A DNA stretch of 64,000 nucleotides from Euphorbia lathyris (Eukaryota; Streptophyta; Magnoliopsida; Malpighiales; Euphorbiaceae). The position numbers and the translations under genes were made by a program. Shown one piece after another: positions 10,140 through 21,389 of this stretch (its first letter is position 1; each line of letters starts with the position of its first letter). The notes below the pieces were generated by a model, which worked only from the letters and a program-made list of their open reading frames with translations, searched no databases and was not told where the DNA came from. Location: NCBI RefSeq assembly GCF_963576675.1, contig NC_088911.1, positions 33,130,256 to 33,194,255 on the forward strand. The letters are read 5' to 3'.

Positions 10140-11354
10140 TCATGCATTAAGGTCGGTGACTCCGAAATGTTGCCATATATGTTCAACTAGATCGAATTTT
10201 AGATTCATATGGGTGACTCTACTACGGAGCTGTAAATCCCGTGCGAGGTAAGCCGTAAAATCAGGAGTAGGTCTTTGTCGAAGGTCTTCAATACTGATTG
10301 GTTCATATACTTCTACATGATAAGTTCTGGAGTAGAGGTGTCGCTCATCTTCGACAATCATGTTATGCAATACAATACAAGCTTCCATAATATTATGCAA
10401 TTTACTTTGGTCCCAAAACTTAGCTGGTCCACGAACAATTGCAAAGCGGGCTTGTAGTACCCCAAATGCTCGTTCAACATCCTTTCTTGCACTCTCGTGC
10501 TTCTGTTTGGAAGTGATTTTCTTAGGTTCAACCGCATGTGGAAAGCTTTTCATAAATGCAGTCCAATTGGGATATATACCATCTGTCAGGTAGTATCCCA
10601 TCTTGTACAATTTGTTATTGATAGTGTATTGCTCTTCTGGGGCTACTCCTTGTAATTTGTCACGAAATAAGTGTGATCTGTTCAAGACATTGAGGTCGTT
10701 GTTCGATCCAGCAACACCAAAGAACGCATGCCAAATCCATATATCCTGTGAAGTGACTGCTTCAAGCATGATTGTAGGAATCCCATGATCGCCTCTAGTG
10801 TATTGTCCTTTCCACCCAACAGGATAATTTTTCCAAGCTCAGTGCATGCAATCAAGACTTCCAAGCATCCCAGGGAACCCATGTGTTTCCTCGTGCATTT
10901 GAAATAAGCGATGGATATCAGCAGCATTAGGCTTCCGCATATAGACTGCTCTGAACACCTCGATAGTAGCACGATAAAAAATTTCAAGACATTCAAATGT
11001 TGTACACCCATCAATTCTAATATACTCATCTTCACGATCATCGGCTTCTCCATAGGCAAGCATGCGAAGCGCCGCTGTGCATTTTTGAAGTGGAGTAAAT
11101 CCTTTCTTCTTTATTGCATCAACCCTCTGTTGGAAATATACTGTGTGATTCCCTAAGGCCTCCACAATATGTAGGAACAATGGTCTACTCATGCGAAACC
11201 TTATTCGAAAAAAGTTGTCATTGTATACGGGTTCGTCAGCAAAGTAGTCTTTATATAAACGTTCTGCACCTTCTTCACGTTTTCGATCGACATATTTTCT
11301 GCATCGAGGTGGTGCGGATGGTTCTTCTATTTGTTGCAAGAACTCGCGTTCCAT
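10140..11354 (-). pseudogene. PIF/Harbinger DDE transposase with one nonsense codon
   Basis: From ATG at 11354 the frame runs 404 codons to the stop at 10140 with a single in-frame TGA at 10839-10841 (codon 172). The context is DCMH*AWKN, where relatives have Trp. The enzyme would cut and paste the element at TTA/TAA targets. The catalytic acids of the DDE_Tnp_4 fold are visible: D168 in GSLDCMH, D220 in GSNNDLNVL, and E294 in DVERAFGVL. The N-terminal part (RFRMSRPLFLHIVEAL) is the usual helical region before the catalytic core. A TGG to TGA change alone would explain the stop, so it looks recently inactivated. It needs the MYB-like partner encoded at 19684-20783. Confidence 0.9.
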
Positions 11355-11764
11355 TTGCTCATCTATTTCGTCCTACATATTTCTAATAGCATCTACTCTC
11401 GCTTAGTAAAAATTGTTACGATTTGAATTTGACATTTTTTTTTTGGTAAAATGTTGTGATGCAAATATGAAGACATCTAAATGAATATATAGAAGAAGTT
11501 TGATTTTTAATGGATTTTATGGTAGTAAATAGGTTGGTTGAATTTAATGGATTTGGTTTAATGTAGTAAATATGTTAGGTGAAATTAATGTGTTTGTTTG
11601 ATTGTATTTAATATGTTGGTTGAAATTAATATATTGGTTGAGTTTAATTAAACGTATGCCATATATTGTTTGGGCGAAATTAATATGCTTTGTAAATGTA
11701 TGTACCATGTTTGGGCGAAATGATGCTAAATAATACTAAATTACAATAAACTTACTTGATAAAA
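11355..11764. other. Harbinger intergenic region
   Basis: AT-rich DNA with repeated phrases such as 'atggattt', 'tatgttggttgaa' and 'gtttgggcgaaat' around 11500-11730. It ends with the LINE target duplication (11748-11764). Confidence 0.5.
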
Positions 11765-11932
11765 TTAATTTTTTTGATTAAAGATTGGTTAGCGAGGAAG
11801 GGTAAGCGGCGGATATCCCAGCTATGCTGGCACCCCCACCACAGACCCAAAAAAGTCTCGAACCAAATTTATTAAAAGAGTAAATAAATGTCATAATACA
11901 AAAATAATAAAGAATAAAATGAAGCCAAAGAA

Positions 11933-13400
11933 TTAGGAAAAGCGATAAACGCAACGTCCTACACGATCATGAAAAAAGACCGATCCACAAAAATCCGGGA
12001 CAACATCCCACCAAGTCGAAGCTGTTGCCGTCCGTCCATAATTTGCAAGCGAATCTGCAATATGATTTCCTTCACGAAAAATATGAGACACCACAAAAGC
12101 CACAGAATCGATCTGATTTAAACAATTGAACCATTTTTGTCTAAGCAACCAAGGAACCGAACAAGATTTAGATTTGAACATCTGCACAACATACATTGAG
12201 TCGCTTTCAAGCCAAATTTTCCGCCAACCTTTGCTGATAGCCATGTTAATGGCGTAAATAGCAGCAGATAGTTCAGCAAGATAAGCAAAGGAACTTTCAA
12301 TCGGAAAGGAAAATGCACCAAGGCACATGCCAGTATGCGAGCGATAAATACCTCCGCAACCCGCAGGACCAGGAGCACCTGTGACAGACGCATCAGTATT
12401 GATCTTAATCCAATCCCTCGAAGGTGGTTGCCAAAAAATCGAAGTAATATGCAGAGCCTTAGCAAGACACTTTTCAATCCCGAGCTCACCTAAGATTTGA
12501 AGTTCAACTAGCGAATTCCAAATGGAGCCCCGTCCAGTGTGAGCAGATTCACGAACAGCTCCCCCAATCCATCTCAGTGTGACGGAAGTATCAACCCTCT
12601 TATCCTAAAAAATGGACCTATTACGAGCAAGCCATAGAGCCCAAATTGTATTAACAATTGCTGCCGCCCACAAATCAGCGATTTGAGTACTGAAACATTG
12701 AATAACAGCATGATCAACTAGATTCTTAAGAGTCGAGTCTGTGTTAATTCGTCTTCCAAACAATGAGCTAACACCATGCCAAATAAATTTGGAAAACTGA
12801 CAGGAGACAAAAAGGTGGTCCAATGTTTCAGAATCTAACGAGCACAAACTGCAACGAGAAACAACTTGACAGCCGCGCAACTGAAGCTGATCATGTGTTG
12901 GCAAATACCCAAGATAAGCCCGCCATCCAATAAGTGAGTGTGCAGGAGGAACACTCTGACACCTTAAAAAATGACTCTAAGGCTGTTGAGTAGGAGGAGA
13001 TCTAAGCCAAGCGTACATGAGCTTAACAGTTAAAACCCCACTCGTAGCAGGCTTCTAAACACAAATATCAACATCGTCCCTACCCCGCCTAATATTCCGC
13101 AATCTATTCTCCACATCTGCAGGTAACACGTGCAGATTATGTCAATTATTACCATCCAAATAATCCTCCACCAAATCAAAACAACGACGCTGTTGACTAG
13201 TAGATAGGCCAACTTGTGTAGCCAGTGAAGGACACATCCAGGCCCCATTCCAAAAATTAAGTTCAGAGTGCTGACCAATCCACCAAAAATAGTGATGCTC
13301 AACTTCAGAATAAATGGATTTTATCAAGCCCCAAATAGAAGAATTCATGATATAATGTCGTGACTGTCCCACTTTATTGAGAAAACGAGTTCTAAGTAAG
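11933..13400 (-). pseudogene. LINE ORF2 C-terminal part: zf-RVT and RNase H
   Basis: The order from the 5' side is a degraded linker (13400-12950), then the zf-RVT region at 12904-12605 (MPTHDQLQLRGC, CSLCSLDSETLDHLFVSC, a Cys/His metal site), then RNase H at about 12450-11933 (INTDASVTG near 12395, ELSAAIYAI, WLESDSMYVVQMF, REGNHIADSLANYG). The acids of the RNase H active site are present. The pieces lie in different frames, with at least two shifts between 13400 and 12500. The product would finish second-strand events in retrotransposition. Confidence 0.75.
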
Positions 13401-14936
13401 TTAAAGCAGAGAGACTTTTCTTGAAGAAGACCTCAAGCCATCTTTCCATTCAATGCATTGTTTAGAATAGACAGATTCTTGATTCCAAGACCTCCATCCT
13501 TGAAGTTTTGACAATAAATTTTTCCAAGGGACAGTGACAAGCTTCTTGCAATTAATGGACCCAGACCAAATAAAATTCCTCATATGCCTAGTCATACGTG
13601 TAAGCAGCGCAGAGGGCCACTTATAAATGCTAAAAGAGTGAATGAAGCTACTAGTAATTACAGAATTTACCAGAGCCACTCTCCCAGCCATAGACAAACA
13701 ATGCCCTTTCCATTTAGCAAAGTGAGCAAGCACCCTATCCATCAAACTAGTCAGATGTCGTGTCTTTGGTAAACCAAAAAATAAAGGGACTCCAAGATAG
13801 CGAAATGGAACAGACCCTTGACGAATACCAATAATATCAGCAAGACGATTGCCACGTTCAGAAGCAACAAAGGAGCCCAGAAATAATTCAGATTTGTTCC
13901 AACTAACACACTGACCCGAGATAGATCCATACAACTCAAATACACCCTTAATAATAGCTAGATTACCCGAAGAGGCCCTGCAGAAGAGAAGAATGTCATC
14001 AGCATAAAATAAATGAGTCAGAAACACCTTTGCAGAAGTATATTGCATTGGAGCAAGTCGCCCAATATCCACGAGGTGAAGCAACCAACGGCTAAGAAAG
14101 TCCTCGGCAATACCAAACAATATAGGAGACAACGGATCGCCTTGTCGAACCCCTCTTGAACATCTGAAATATCCACTAATGGCTCCATTGTTCAAAATTG
14201 AAATCCGAGATGCAGATAAAACATTCAGAATCCAGTCTCTGAATTGAACAGAGAAACCAAAAGCGTCCATCACGGCAAGTAAAAAATTCCAATTTAAAGT
14301 GTCAAAAGATTTCCCGATGTCAACCTTCAAGGCTAAGTTCCCTCCAAAAAACTTTTTACGAAGCATATTAGTGCCTTCAAAAGCAAGCAAAATGCATTGG
14401 TGAATACTTCGTCTAGGAATAAATCCAAATTGATTCTGAGAAACAATGCGAGATGCAATAGAAGCGAGTCTATCAGCCAAATTTTTTGCAATTATTTTAT
14501 AACTAAAGTTGCTCATTGCAATAGGCCTATATTGATCAAGAGATATCACACCCTCCACCTTCGGGATAAGGACCATAATACTGGAGCACAGGCCAGGATG
14601 TATCATGCCACTCATAAAGAAGCTTTTGACAACAGCAAACACATCAGCACCAACAATATCCCAGAAAGACTGAAAAAAGACCCCAAAAAACCCATCAAGT
14701 CCAGGAGAACTACTGCTATCCATTGCAAAGACTGCCATACGAACTTCATTCATATCCGGGCAACGAGTAAGCAAATCATTATCCAAGTCAGAGACAATAT
14801 GTGGAACAACCTCATAAACTAGATCATAATTCTGCGGCAAGACCTCATCATTTTTAAAAAGATTTGAATAAAATTCAACAATTTGTGTCCCAATTTGATT
14901 TGGATTAAAGACCAGCTCATCCTCAATTTGAAGCAC
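13401..14936 (-). pseudogene. LINE ORF2 reverse transcriptase domain
   Basis: This is an open stretch of 511 codons. It contains the finger motif SSSPGLDGFFGVFFQ, the palm A motif KVDIGKSFDTLNW (the usual Ala is Ser), GVRQGDPLSPILF, and the catalytic FYADDILLF. These define a plant L1-type reverse transcriptase that copies element RNA from a nicked target. It is in the same frame as the endonuclease upstream, separated by one TGA at 14958-14960. The downstream end runs into frame-disrupted sequence at 13401. Confidence 0.9.
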
Positions 14937-16419
14937 CGAAATCCCAGAGGCAGCAGCTCAAATAGATGCCATACGATGGAAGAATTTGGTATTTCGATCT
15001 CCCTCCTTAAGCCATCTAACTCTGCTCTTGTCACGCAAAAAAGCCTCATTTCTATGCAAAATATTATCCAAGTGTGCATGAGCATTCATCTCCTCATGAT
15101 GTAGTTCAGGAGTAAACCCGTTCTCAGAGATTTCTGCCTGCACACGGGCCAGATCCGTCTCAGCATCAGTGAGACATATATCAATATTACTAAAAACCAA
15201 TTTATTCCAGTGACGGAGCACCGGCCGAAGTCGCCTGAGTTTATCGCATAAAGCTTGCATAGGAGGTAAGCTAGGATGCATTCCATTCCAAAAATATGCA
15301 ATCACCTCCCTAATCCCCGGATGCAGAATCCACATAGACTGAAATCTAAATCTAGAGATAGGGCGATTCCCCTTGGAGCAGCTAAACATCAAAGGGCAAT
15401 GGTCAGAGTGATGTCGCGGCAAAGCCAAACTGCAAATCAATTCCCAGAAGTCCGAGAATAAAGCAGATAATAAAACTCTATCCAGCCGACATTCAACCCG
15501 CGCAGAGCCAGACCTGCCATTAGACCAAGTAAAGAAGGCCCCATGAGTAGGACCATCAATAAAAGAACCAGAATCAATAAAATCACGAAACTCCCTACAA
15601 GGACGCAAAGCAGGAGCCCGTCCCGATTTCTCATGAGATCTAAGGACAGAATTAAAATCTCCAAGAAGCACCCAATGCCCATTCAACCTATTTTGATGAG
15701 CTAAAATATCATCAAACATAGTGACACGTCTATTTGCCCAAACGCTCCCGTAAACAAAGCAGACAAAAGTATTTAAATTAGACAAACTCAGAATAACAAA
15801 CTGTTCATGTCTGAAACAAATATTGGTAACCATGGAAGAATTAATCTTTGCAAAAACTAGGGATGGCAATAGGTAGGGTACCCACGGGTAGTGCCAATCC
15901 CAAACCCTTACCCGTTTATTTTTTAGTTACCCGTACCCGTCCCATTACCCTAACGGGTATATTTTTTACATCCCATACCCTGTCCATTTAATTCGCGGGT
16001 ACCCACGGGTACCCTTACCCGTTAAAAATCAATAAATAAAATAAAAAATATTACAAATTTAACAAAGTATAAATTTAATAAATCATTTATCTAAAAATTG
16101 AACAAATTGAACCTTAATCAATAAGAATAAGTAGCTTAGTGGTATTACTCAATGATTGAAAAATAAAAGGTTGGGGTTTAAAATCTCAAATATTACACCT
16201 AAAAAACAATAATTTTTTGGATAAATTCCAAAAAAAACCCTGTGGTTTCATGCTATTCCAAAAAAAACCCTTGTGGTTTGTTAATACAAAAAAAAGAACT
16301 GTGGTTTGCGCCGTTACCCGAAAAACGGAAAATGGCTTAACACCGTTAAAGTGCTGATGTGGCACAGGGGTAAGGTTGGAAATTCGAATTTTTTTTTATT
16401 TTTTTTATTTTTTTCCCTC

Positions 16420-16630
16420 TCTCTCTCATCCTTCTTCCTTCTTCCTCTTCTTCTTCCTTCTTCTCATTCTTCTTCTTCTTCTTCTTCTTCTTCTTCTTCT
16501 TCTTCTTCCTTCTTCTTTTTCTTCTCTCCTCCTTCTTCTTCTTCTTCTTCTTCTTCTTCTTCTTCTTCTTCTTTTTCTTTTTCCTTTTTCTTCTTCTTCC
16601 TCCTTATTCTTCCTTCTTTTTTTTCCTTTT
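16420..16630. repeat. Pyrimidine (TTC)n microsatellite in MULE arm
   Basis: Imperfect (ttc)n with interspersed tcc and ttttc units. It pairs with the (gaa)n block at 17350-17490 in the opposite arm. Confidence 0.9.
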
Positions 16631-17349
16631 TTTTAAAGTTTCCAGATTTCTGGAAAATTTCCAGAAATCTGGAAATTTCCAGATTTCCAGAAATTTTCCA
16701 GAAATCTGGAAATTTTCCAGATTTCTGGATTACAAAAAAAAAGAAAGCTTTTGGGGCAATTAACTAAACAAACCGATTTTGTGTGAGGCTTCTCGTCAGA
16801 CGGCGATTGATGATCTTCATGTTAGAAATCCCACTTTCATAATTTCTTTCGGCCAGAGGAATAAATGGAGGATTCCAAAACTGGATTAGGAACTTGAAAA
16901 AGAAATTTTTTCTCTTTTCATTTCAGCAAACTTTTTCTTTTCGAAAATACTTCCTTTTTTTTCGCTTGACAAAATTGTGTAAAAGAAAGAATTTGTTTAC
17001 GAAGTTTTTCCCTTACATCTTGGTTTGGCAAAACAGTTTCCAAAAAAGACCAATCCACTATTATTTGTGTATATGCATACATTCAGTTTCTTTTTTTTAT
17101 TTAGCTCTAATGGCAAGCATATAATTTTTGCAGGAATATGAACAATAACACCATTGAAGAAATTAGATCAGTAGAATAAATAACCCAAATGCTGCATTGA
17201 TGAATGAATTTGTATTGAGATTCTTACTGGATTTTCTAGATTTCTAGATTTCCAGATTTCTAGAAATTTTCCAGAAATCTGGAGATTTTCCAGATTTTTG
17301 GATTTTCCAGAAATCTGGAAATTTCCAGATTTCCGAAAACTTAAAAAAA

Positions 17350-17490
17350 AAGAAAAAAAAAGAAGGAAGAATAAGGAGGAAGAAGAAGAAAAAGAAGAAG
17401 AAAAAGGAGGAAGAAGAAGAAGAAGAAGAAGGAAGAAGAAGAAGAAGAAGAGGAAGAAGAAGAGGAAGAAGGAGGAGAGAGAGAGGGGAA
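17350..17490. repeat. Purine (GAA)n microsatellite in MULE arm
   Basis: This is the complementary partner of the block at 16420-16630 and is shorter, so the two arms have changed length independently. Confidence 0.9.
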
Positions 17491-18075
17491 AAAAATTTGA
17501 ATTTCCAACCTTACCCCTGTGCCACGTCAGCACTTTAACGGTGTTAAGCCATTTTCCTTTTTTCGGGTAACGGCGCAAACCACAGTCCTTTTTTTTTATA
17601 ACAAACCACAAGGGTTTTTTTGGAATAACATGAAACCACAGAGGTTTTTTTTTGGAATTTACCCTAATTTTTTTAATATATAAAAAATTATGACGGGTAA
17701 CGGGTACCGGGTACCCTGGGGGTATTCCCATACCCGTCCCATTACCCTAACGGGTAACTATTTTGATCTCATACCCTTCCCATACCCTTTTATACGGGGT
17801 ACGAGTAGTCCCATTAGGGTCGGGTAGTGCTGGGTACCCGCGAGTATACTACCTGTTGCCATCCCTAGCAAAAACCCATAAAGTTGGAAGCTCCTTATTG
17901 TTCATAGCAATTAAAGACAAACCAAGCCTTCTCTAGAAGGCCTCATTAACAGAACTGAACTCCACCATAGGCTCAGCTAAACAAAGAAAATCTGGTTTAT
18001 GAAGAGAACACAAATGATGCAAGTAACCCTGAGTATCCCTATTAAGAATACCCCTAGAATTCCAGTAAAGAAAGA

Positions 18076-19403
18076 TCATTTAAAACGGACTGGAGGTTTA
18101 CTGGCTCGTTTGTTTCGAGCTGGCAAATTCTCCGTTGTTGTCATAATTTTTTCCCTCCGCCTTATTTTCTTAGTGCTAACTGTGTTCCAGCTATTGTCAT
18201 CCTCCTCTGCCATATCAGCCCAGGATTTAGTACGGGATGATGATTCAGATGCTGAATCAGCTCCCTCATATCTAGTGAAAATATTATCCATTCCAGGTGA
18301 ATCCGGCCTATCAGTTTTTATCACAACTGTATTCATCCTCCTTCCTAAGTTGCGCGCTGCCAGGTAGAACAACCTCCACCACACAACCAGTATCAGTAGG
18401 AGGCCTAAGATCAGAAACAATCCGTGAAGTGGCATGTTGAACAGGACCTCGGTCTGAATTGTATTAGGCTTTTTCACAAACTTCCTCTCTTGTGAAACCA
18501 TTGTACGTTTTCTTTCAATAACCGGAGCCTCTAGAACCTTTTCCAATGGTTTTTTATTTTTCTTGTGGTCATAAGCCATGTGGCCAATGTTTGAACAAAC
18601 TTTACAAAAGCTGGTAATCTCTCATACACCACATCTATCCAAATTTGTTTCCCTTCTCTCTCAATACCCATTTTAACAGGAAGCTCATTCATCAAATCCA
18701 CATCAATTAACATTCTAGCATAATGACCAAACTCACCTTCAAGAGTGGTATTATCAAATCGTATAAGCCCTCCAATACCCTTTGAAATATCCGAAAGAAT
18801 TTGAGGACCCTAATACTCCCACGGAAGAGAATATAATCTAACCCAAACCTGAGCATTTGTAGACTTCTCAGCATAGGGGTCAAAGTCCGGAACTCATGGT
18901 TGCAAACGGAAAGTACCTAGCTTAGTATTGATAATGCCCCGCGCTAGCAACTGATTCTTAATCTTTTGGGATCCCAAAACCACATGAAAAAAGCCTCTCC
19001 CGATAGATATCAGTCGCCAAGAATCCTTCAAACCCCAAACTTTTGTTAAAGTTTCCTTAAGAGAAAGAACCTTCCATGGGGCATCTCCTTTGTTTAAAAT
19101 TAACCTGCCAATCAGAGATGAGGGGCAAAGGGCCGCACGCCTATCATAGGCAGATTGAGAAATTCTAACCGACCGAAGACCGCCAATATCAGAAATCACA
19201 GCAGACGAGCAATGAGTCGGATCCAGATTCCCAGCAAGGACCTTTGCAAATGACCTGCCCTGCACCTCCAAATTTGGTTTTCTCAAAGGATCCTATAAAA
19301 TCGAAGCAATCTGTGGTTGCGGGATACGCGATTGCAAATTATGAAAAGGGGCCTTTGAATTAAAGAGAACCTCTATACCGAGGTAGTTATCTAGATAATC
19401 CAT
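18076..19403 (-). pseudogene. LINE ORF1 (DUF4283 nucleic-acid binding protein)
   Basis: The likely start is ATG at 19403 (MDYLDNYLGIEVLFNSK). A stop follows near 19295, then the DUF4283 region (19286-18894: ISDIGGLRSVRISQSAYDRR, SLIGRLILNKGDAPWKV, RLISIGRGFFHVVL). Another stop at about 18894 replaces the Trp of QPWVPDF. Then comes LYSLPWEY and ARMLIDVDLMNELPVK, and a damaged zinc knuckle (about 18590). The C-terminal tail is charged and contains KTDRPDSPGMDN. The protein would coat LINE RNA. It aligns along its length with the ORF1 at 58208-59296, which keeps the CSSIGHSAYDC knuckle. Its TGA overlaps the ORF2 ATG (18079-18076). Confidence 0.8.
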
Positions 19404-19683
19404 GGTGGATAAAGAGTGATTCCTAAATGATTTGGAATTTAGTAAGGAAGGTTTTGGAGTCTTTTTAGGCAGATCTGAATCTCCATAACTTTATAGGATA
19501 CTTCCTTTTCTTGCTATAATTGATTTATATTTGCTAAAATTAATTAACAGAAACTTACTTGATAAAAATACAAACTTACATACTAAATTATAAATATAAT
19601 ACTAAATTAACAACTAAATTACAAACATAATACTAAATTACAAACATAATAAATTAACAACTAAATTACAAATAAAATAGAAA

Positions 19684-20783
19684 TTATTTAAAACAATCAC
19701 ATTTGGATAAAATATATGCGCACATTTTCTCGTGTTGTGCCTTCATTGTTGGATCCATATCAGACGTATCTTTCTCGAGAAAATCGAAATCTTTGGCTCT
19801 AATCTCTTCGGTCTGATTATGAAGAAATGTTACCTCTTGATCCGCTAATAGTTGGTTTATTCTAATATTTTCCTTTTGTAATTCCATAAAAAATTCCTTT
19901 TCTACTAAGTTCGAAGATGCACCCGTCTTTTGTTTTCCTTTAGTAGCTTTTTTAGCGGTCTTCTGTCCTATTGGATGTTGAGGAAACGATTGTGCATCGT
20001 TCATTGATTCGTTAGTTGAACTGTATTCTCCCGTGGATGAAAGCTTCGTTCTTTTTATAGAATTTTCGTCGTTGTGTTTTTTTGTAAAGGCGAGCCATTT
20101 GGGTTCGTCTTTCATTATCTTCCAACAGTGAAGAAATGGAAATTTGGAGCCATGCCTTTGGACATAAAATTCTTCAGCCTTTTCAATAATTTGTGAATCT
20201 GAATGCCCGCTCGGTTTCAATTGGACAATGTCGGAATAACACCCAACAAAATCACTAATTTTTTTACTCATTTTGTAAAATTTTGTTGAAGCTTTATTAA
20301 AGAAGGACCTTCGGGCTTGTAAATATTGCAGTGGTTGGTAATCCTCTTCCAAAAATCACCCATCTGTTGATCCGTACCCACAATTGCATCGTTTGCAATT
20401 GTGTGACCGCCAACGACTTGTGCTTGTTGTTCTGTTACTTCAACACACTCATCAACCGAACCCGTTTTTGTAGCTTCGACATTAATTGGAACTTAACCCA
20501 TATACAGATCATTAGGAAAAGACCCACGAGGGTAATATATCGGCCTCCCTTGATAATTTCCCGGTATATTCATATACGGGTGAGGGAATTCGGGACTAAA
20601 TAAGTTTTGGGGGTTTGGGGGATAATGCATGTACGGATCATAAAATGGTCGTGGAATTGGCCTAACAGGAGACCTTTCAGTTGGCGTGTTTGGATTCAGT
20701 AACTGAGAATTTTGCGTTTCGGAACTTTGGATGTTTGGAACTTGAGAATAATACTGGCTAAAATAATCGAAATTGTTCTCCAT
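19684..20783 (-). pseudogene. Harbinger MYB/SANT-like accessory protein
   Basis: ATG at 20783 opens MENNFDYFSQYYSQVPNIQS, a Pro/Asn/Tyr-rich head with PNPQNLFSPEFPHPYMNIPG, which ends at a TAA near 20494. The frame continues with VDECVEVTEQ.., then the SANT-like core (WKRI.NHCNIYKPEG). A frameshift near 20290 leads to YKMSKKISDFVGCYSDIVQL, SGHSDSQIIEKAEEFY and LHCWKIMKDEPKWL, then a Lys-rich linker and a coiled tail down to 19684. This partner binds element ends and helps the transposase enter the nucleus in known PIF/Harbinger systems. It has one stop and one shift, the same mild decay as the transposase. Confidence 0.85.
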
Positions 20784-21112
20784 TGATAACTAAGATAAAA
20801 GAAGGAAAAAATTAGGTAGACTAGAATTTTTTGTAAGAAGAAATGAAGATTTATGTTGCTTTTATTGTTTAATTTTACAAATATCAAATATATGGTTGTT
20901 GATTGTAAAAAAAACAATAAGGATTTTTATGTAATTTTTTCATAAAACGATAATATTACCGTTGCAATTGGCAGAAGAGTTTTTTGGGTGGAACTTTGAA
21001 TCAAATTGATTTTTACTCTAGGGAATTAATAAGAAAATAAATGCTTCTCTCTAAAAAAAAGAAAATAAATGCTTCAGGTGTACAGGTGAAATAAAAAAGT
21101 AAAAGCATGGGA
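20784..21112. other. Harbinger 5' region of the MYB-like gene
   Basis: AT-rich upstream sequence. A short tandem repeat 'gaaaataaatgcttc' occurs twice near 21031-21080. The promoter is not identifiable with confidence. Confidence 0.4.
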
Positions 21113-21256
21113 TGAGAGATATTCCGACTTTATCACTGCCCAACACACAACCAGAGGCGCTTGACGCGCTGTGTCTGGCGCGTGTCAGACATGCGCCTGA
21201 CACAGCCAATCAGGAGCCACTGTGTGTGATGGGAAGTGATAAAGGTATTGAGACTC
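21113..21256. repeat. Palindromic MITE-like element
   Basis: 'actttatcactgcccaacacaca' (about 21127-21150) pairs imperfectly with 'tgtgtgatgggaagtgataaag' (about 21223-21245). The centre holds a GC-rich hairpin (about 21168-21210) of CGCTGTGTCTGGCGCGTG against its near complement. The whole unit folds back on itself. The target duplication is not clear. Confidence 0.55.
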
Positions 21257-21284
21257 TAAATTCCGGAGAAGGCAAATCAGTTGT

Positions 21285-21389
21285 GAACAATATTGGTTAC
21301 AAACTCTTTTTGGTGACATACCTCATAGTGCCTAGTTACAACTTTTGGGTGAAAAGTTACAACATTTTCACCCCCACTAGGGATGCTCT
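21285..21389. repeat. Possible short Harbinger MITE
   Basis: The right end 'cccccactagggatgctc' followed by TTA resembles Harbinger termini here. The left end 'gtgaacaatattggttac' resembles the left end of the MITE at 9383. Flanking triplets do not match, so this is a weak call. Confidence 0.3.

Larger units (their letters stand above)
16219..17664. mobile_element. Foldback MULE inside the hAT
   Basis: The ends are GGATAAATTCC and, in complement, GGGTAAATTCC, flanked by an exact 9-bp TAATTTTTT (16210-16218 and 17665-17673). The inverted arms are about 500 bp each and include matching 'gcgccgttacccg' and 'gtgctgatgtggcacaggggtaagg' phrases, a pyrimidine-rich block on the left (16420-16630) and the purine-rich counterpart on the right (17350-17490). 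Next inward are palindromic 'tttccagatttctggaaa' words. The centre, about 16740-17220, is unique. No coding function is recognised, and the open frames here are poly-Ser, poly-Leu or poly-Lys artefacts. Confidence 0.85.
15858..17867. mobile_element. Non-autonomous hAT element inside the LINE
   Basis: The ends TAGGGATGGCAATAGG and CCTGTTGCCATCCCTA are inverted. The 8-bp duplication GCAAAAAC is exact (15850-15857 and 17868-17875). Subterminal sequence is rich in 'gggtaccc', 'acgggta' and 'cccatacc' words in both orientations, typical of this widespread plant hAT family. It has no transposase. A foldback MULE at 16219-17664 fills most of its interior, leaving a host hAT of only about 560 bp. Confidence 0.9.
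14958..18079 (-). pseudogene. LINE ORF2 endonuclease domain, split by a hAT insertion
   Basis: The ATG at 18079 overlaps the ORF1 stop. The first 70 codons (18079-17868) read MIFLYWNSRGILNRD and HKPDFLCLAEPMVEF, the start of an APE-type endonuclease, with one stop near 17940. The frame resumes at 15857 on the other side of the hAT element (15858-17867) and gives WVLLGDFNSVL, FTWSNGRSG..ECRLDRVL and HHSDHCPLMF, the metal and phosphate binding motifs. It then continues to the TGA at 14958. The enzyme would nick target DNA to prime reverse transcription. The hAT removes codons cleanly at its 8-bp duplication. Confidence 0.85.
11765..19550 (-). mobile_element. Near full-length LINE retrotransposon
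   Basis: A minus-strand non-LTR element is flanked by an exact 17-bp duplication AAACTTACTTGATAAAA (11748-11764 and 19551-19567). The 3' end is at 11765. Going upstream it carries RNase H, zf-RVT, reverse transcriptase, endonuclease (ORF2) and a DUF4283/zinc-knuckle ORF1, with a short 5' leader up to 19550. The length without the nested hAT is about 5.8 kb, normal for a plant L1-type element. ORF1 and ORF2 overlap by an ATGA. Several stops and shifts make it inactive. It landed between the two Harbinger genes. Confidence 0.9.

Noticed and set aside
13584..15461. Several plus-strand frames of 60-140 codons
   Set aside because: Antisense shadows of the LINE reverse transcriptase and endonuclease.
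16306..16767. 153-codon frame with long Ser runs, and the 187-codon minus frame at 17168-17731
   Set aside because: Both are translations of (TTC)n and (GAA)n microsatellites in the arms of the foldback MULE.
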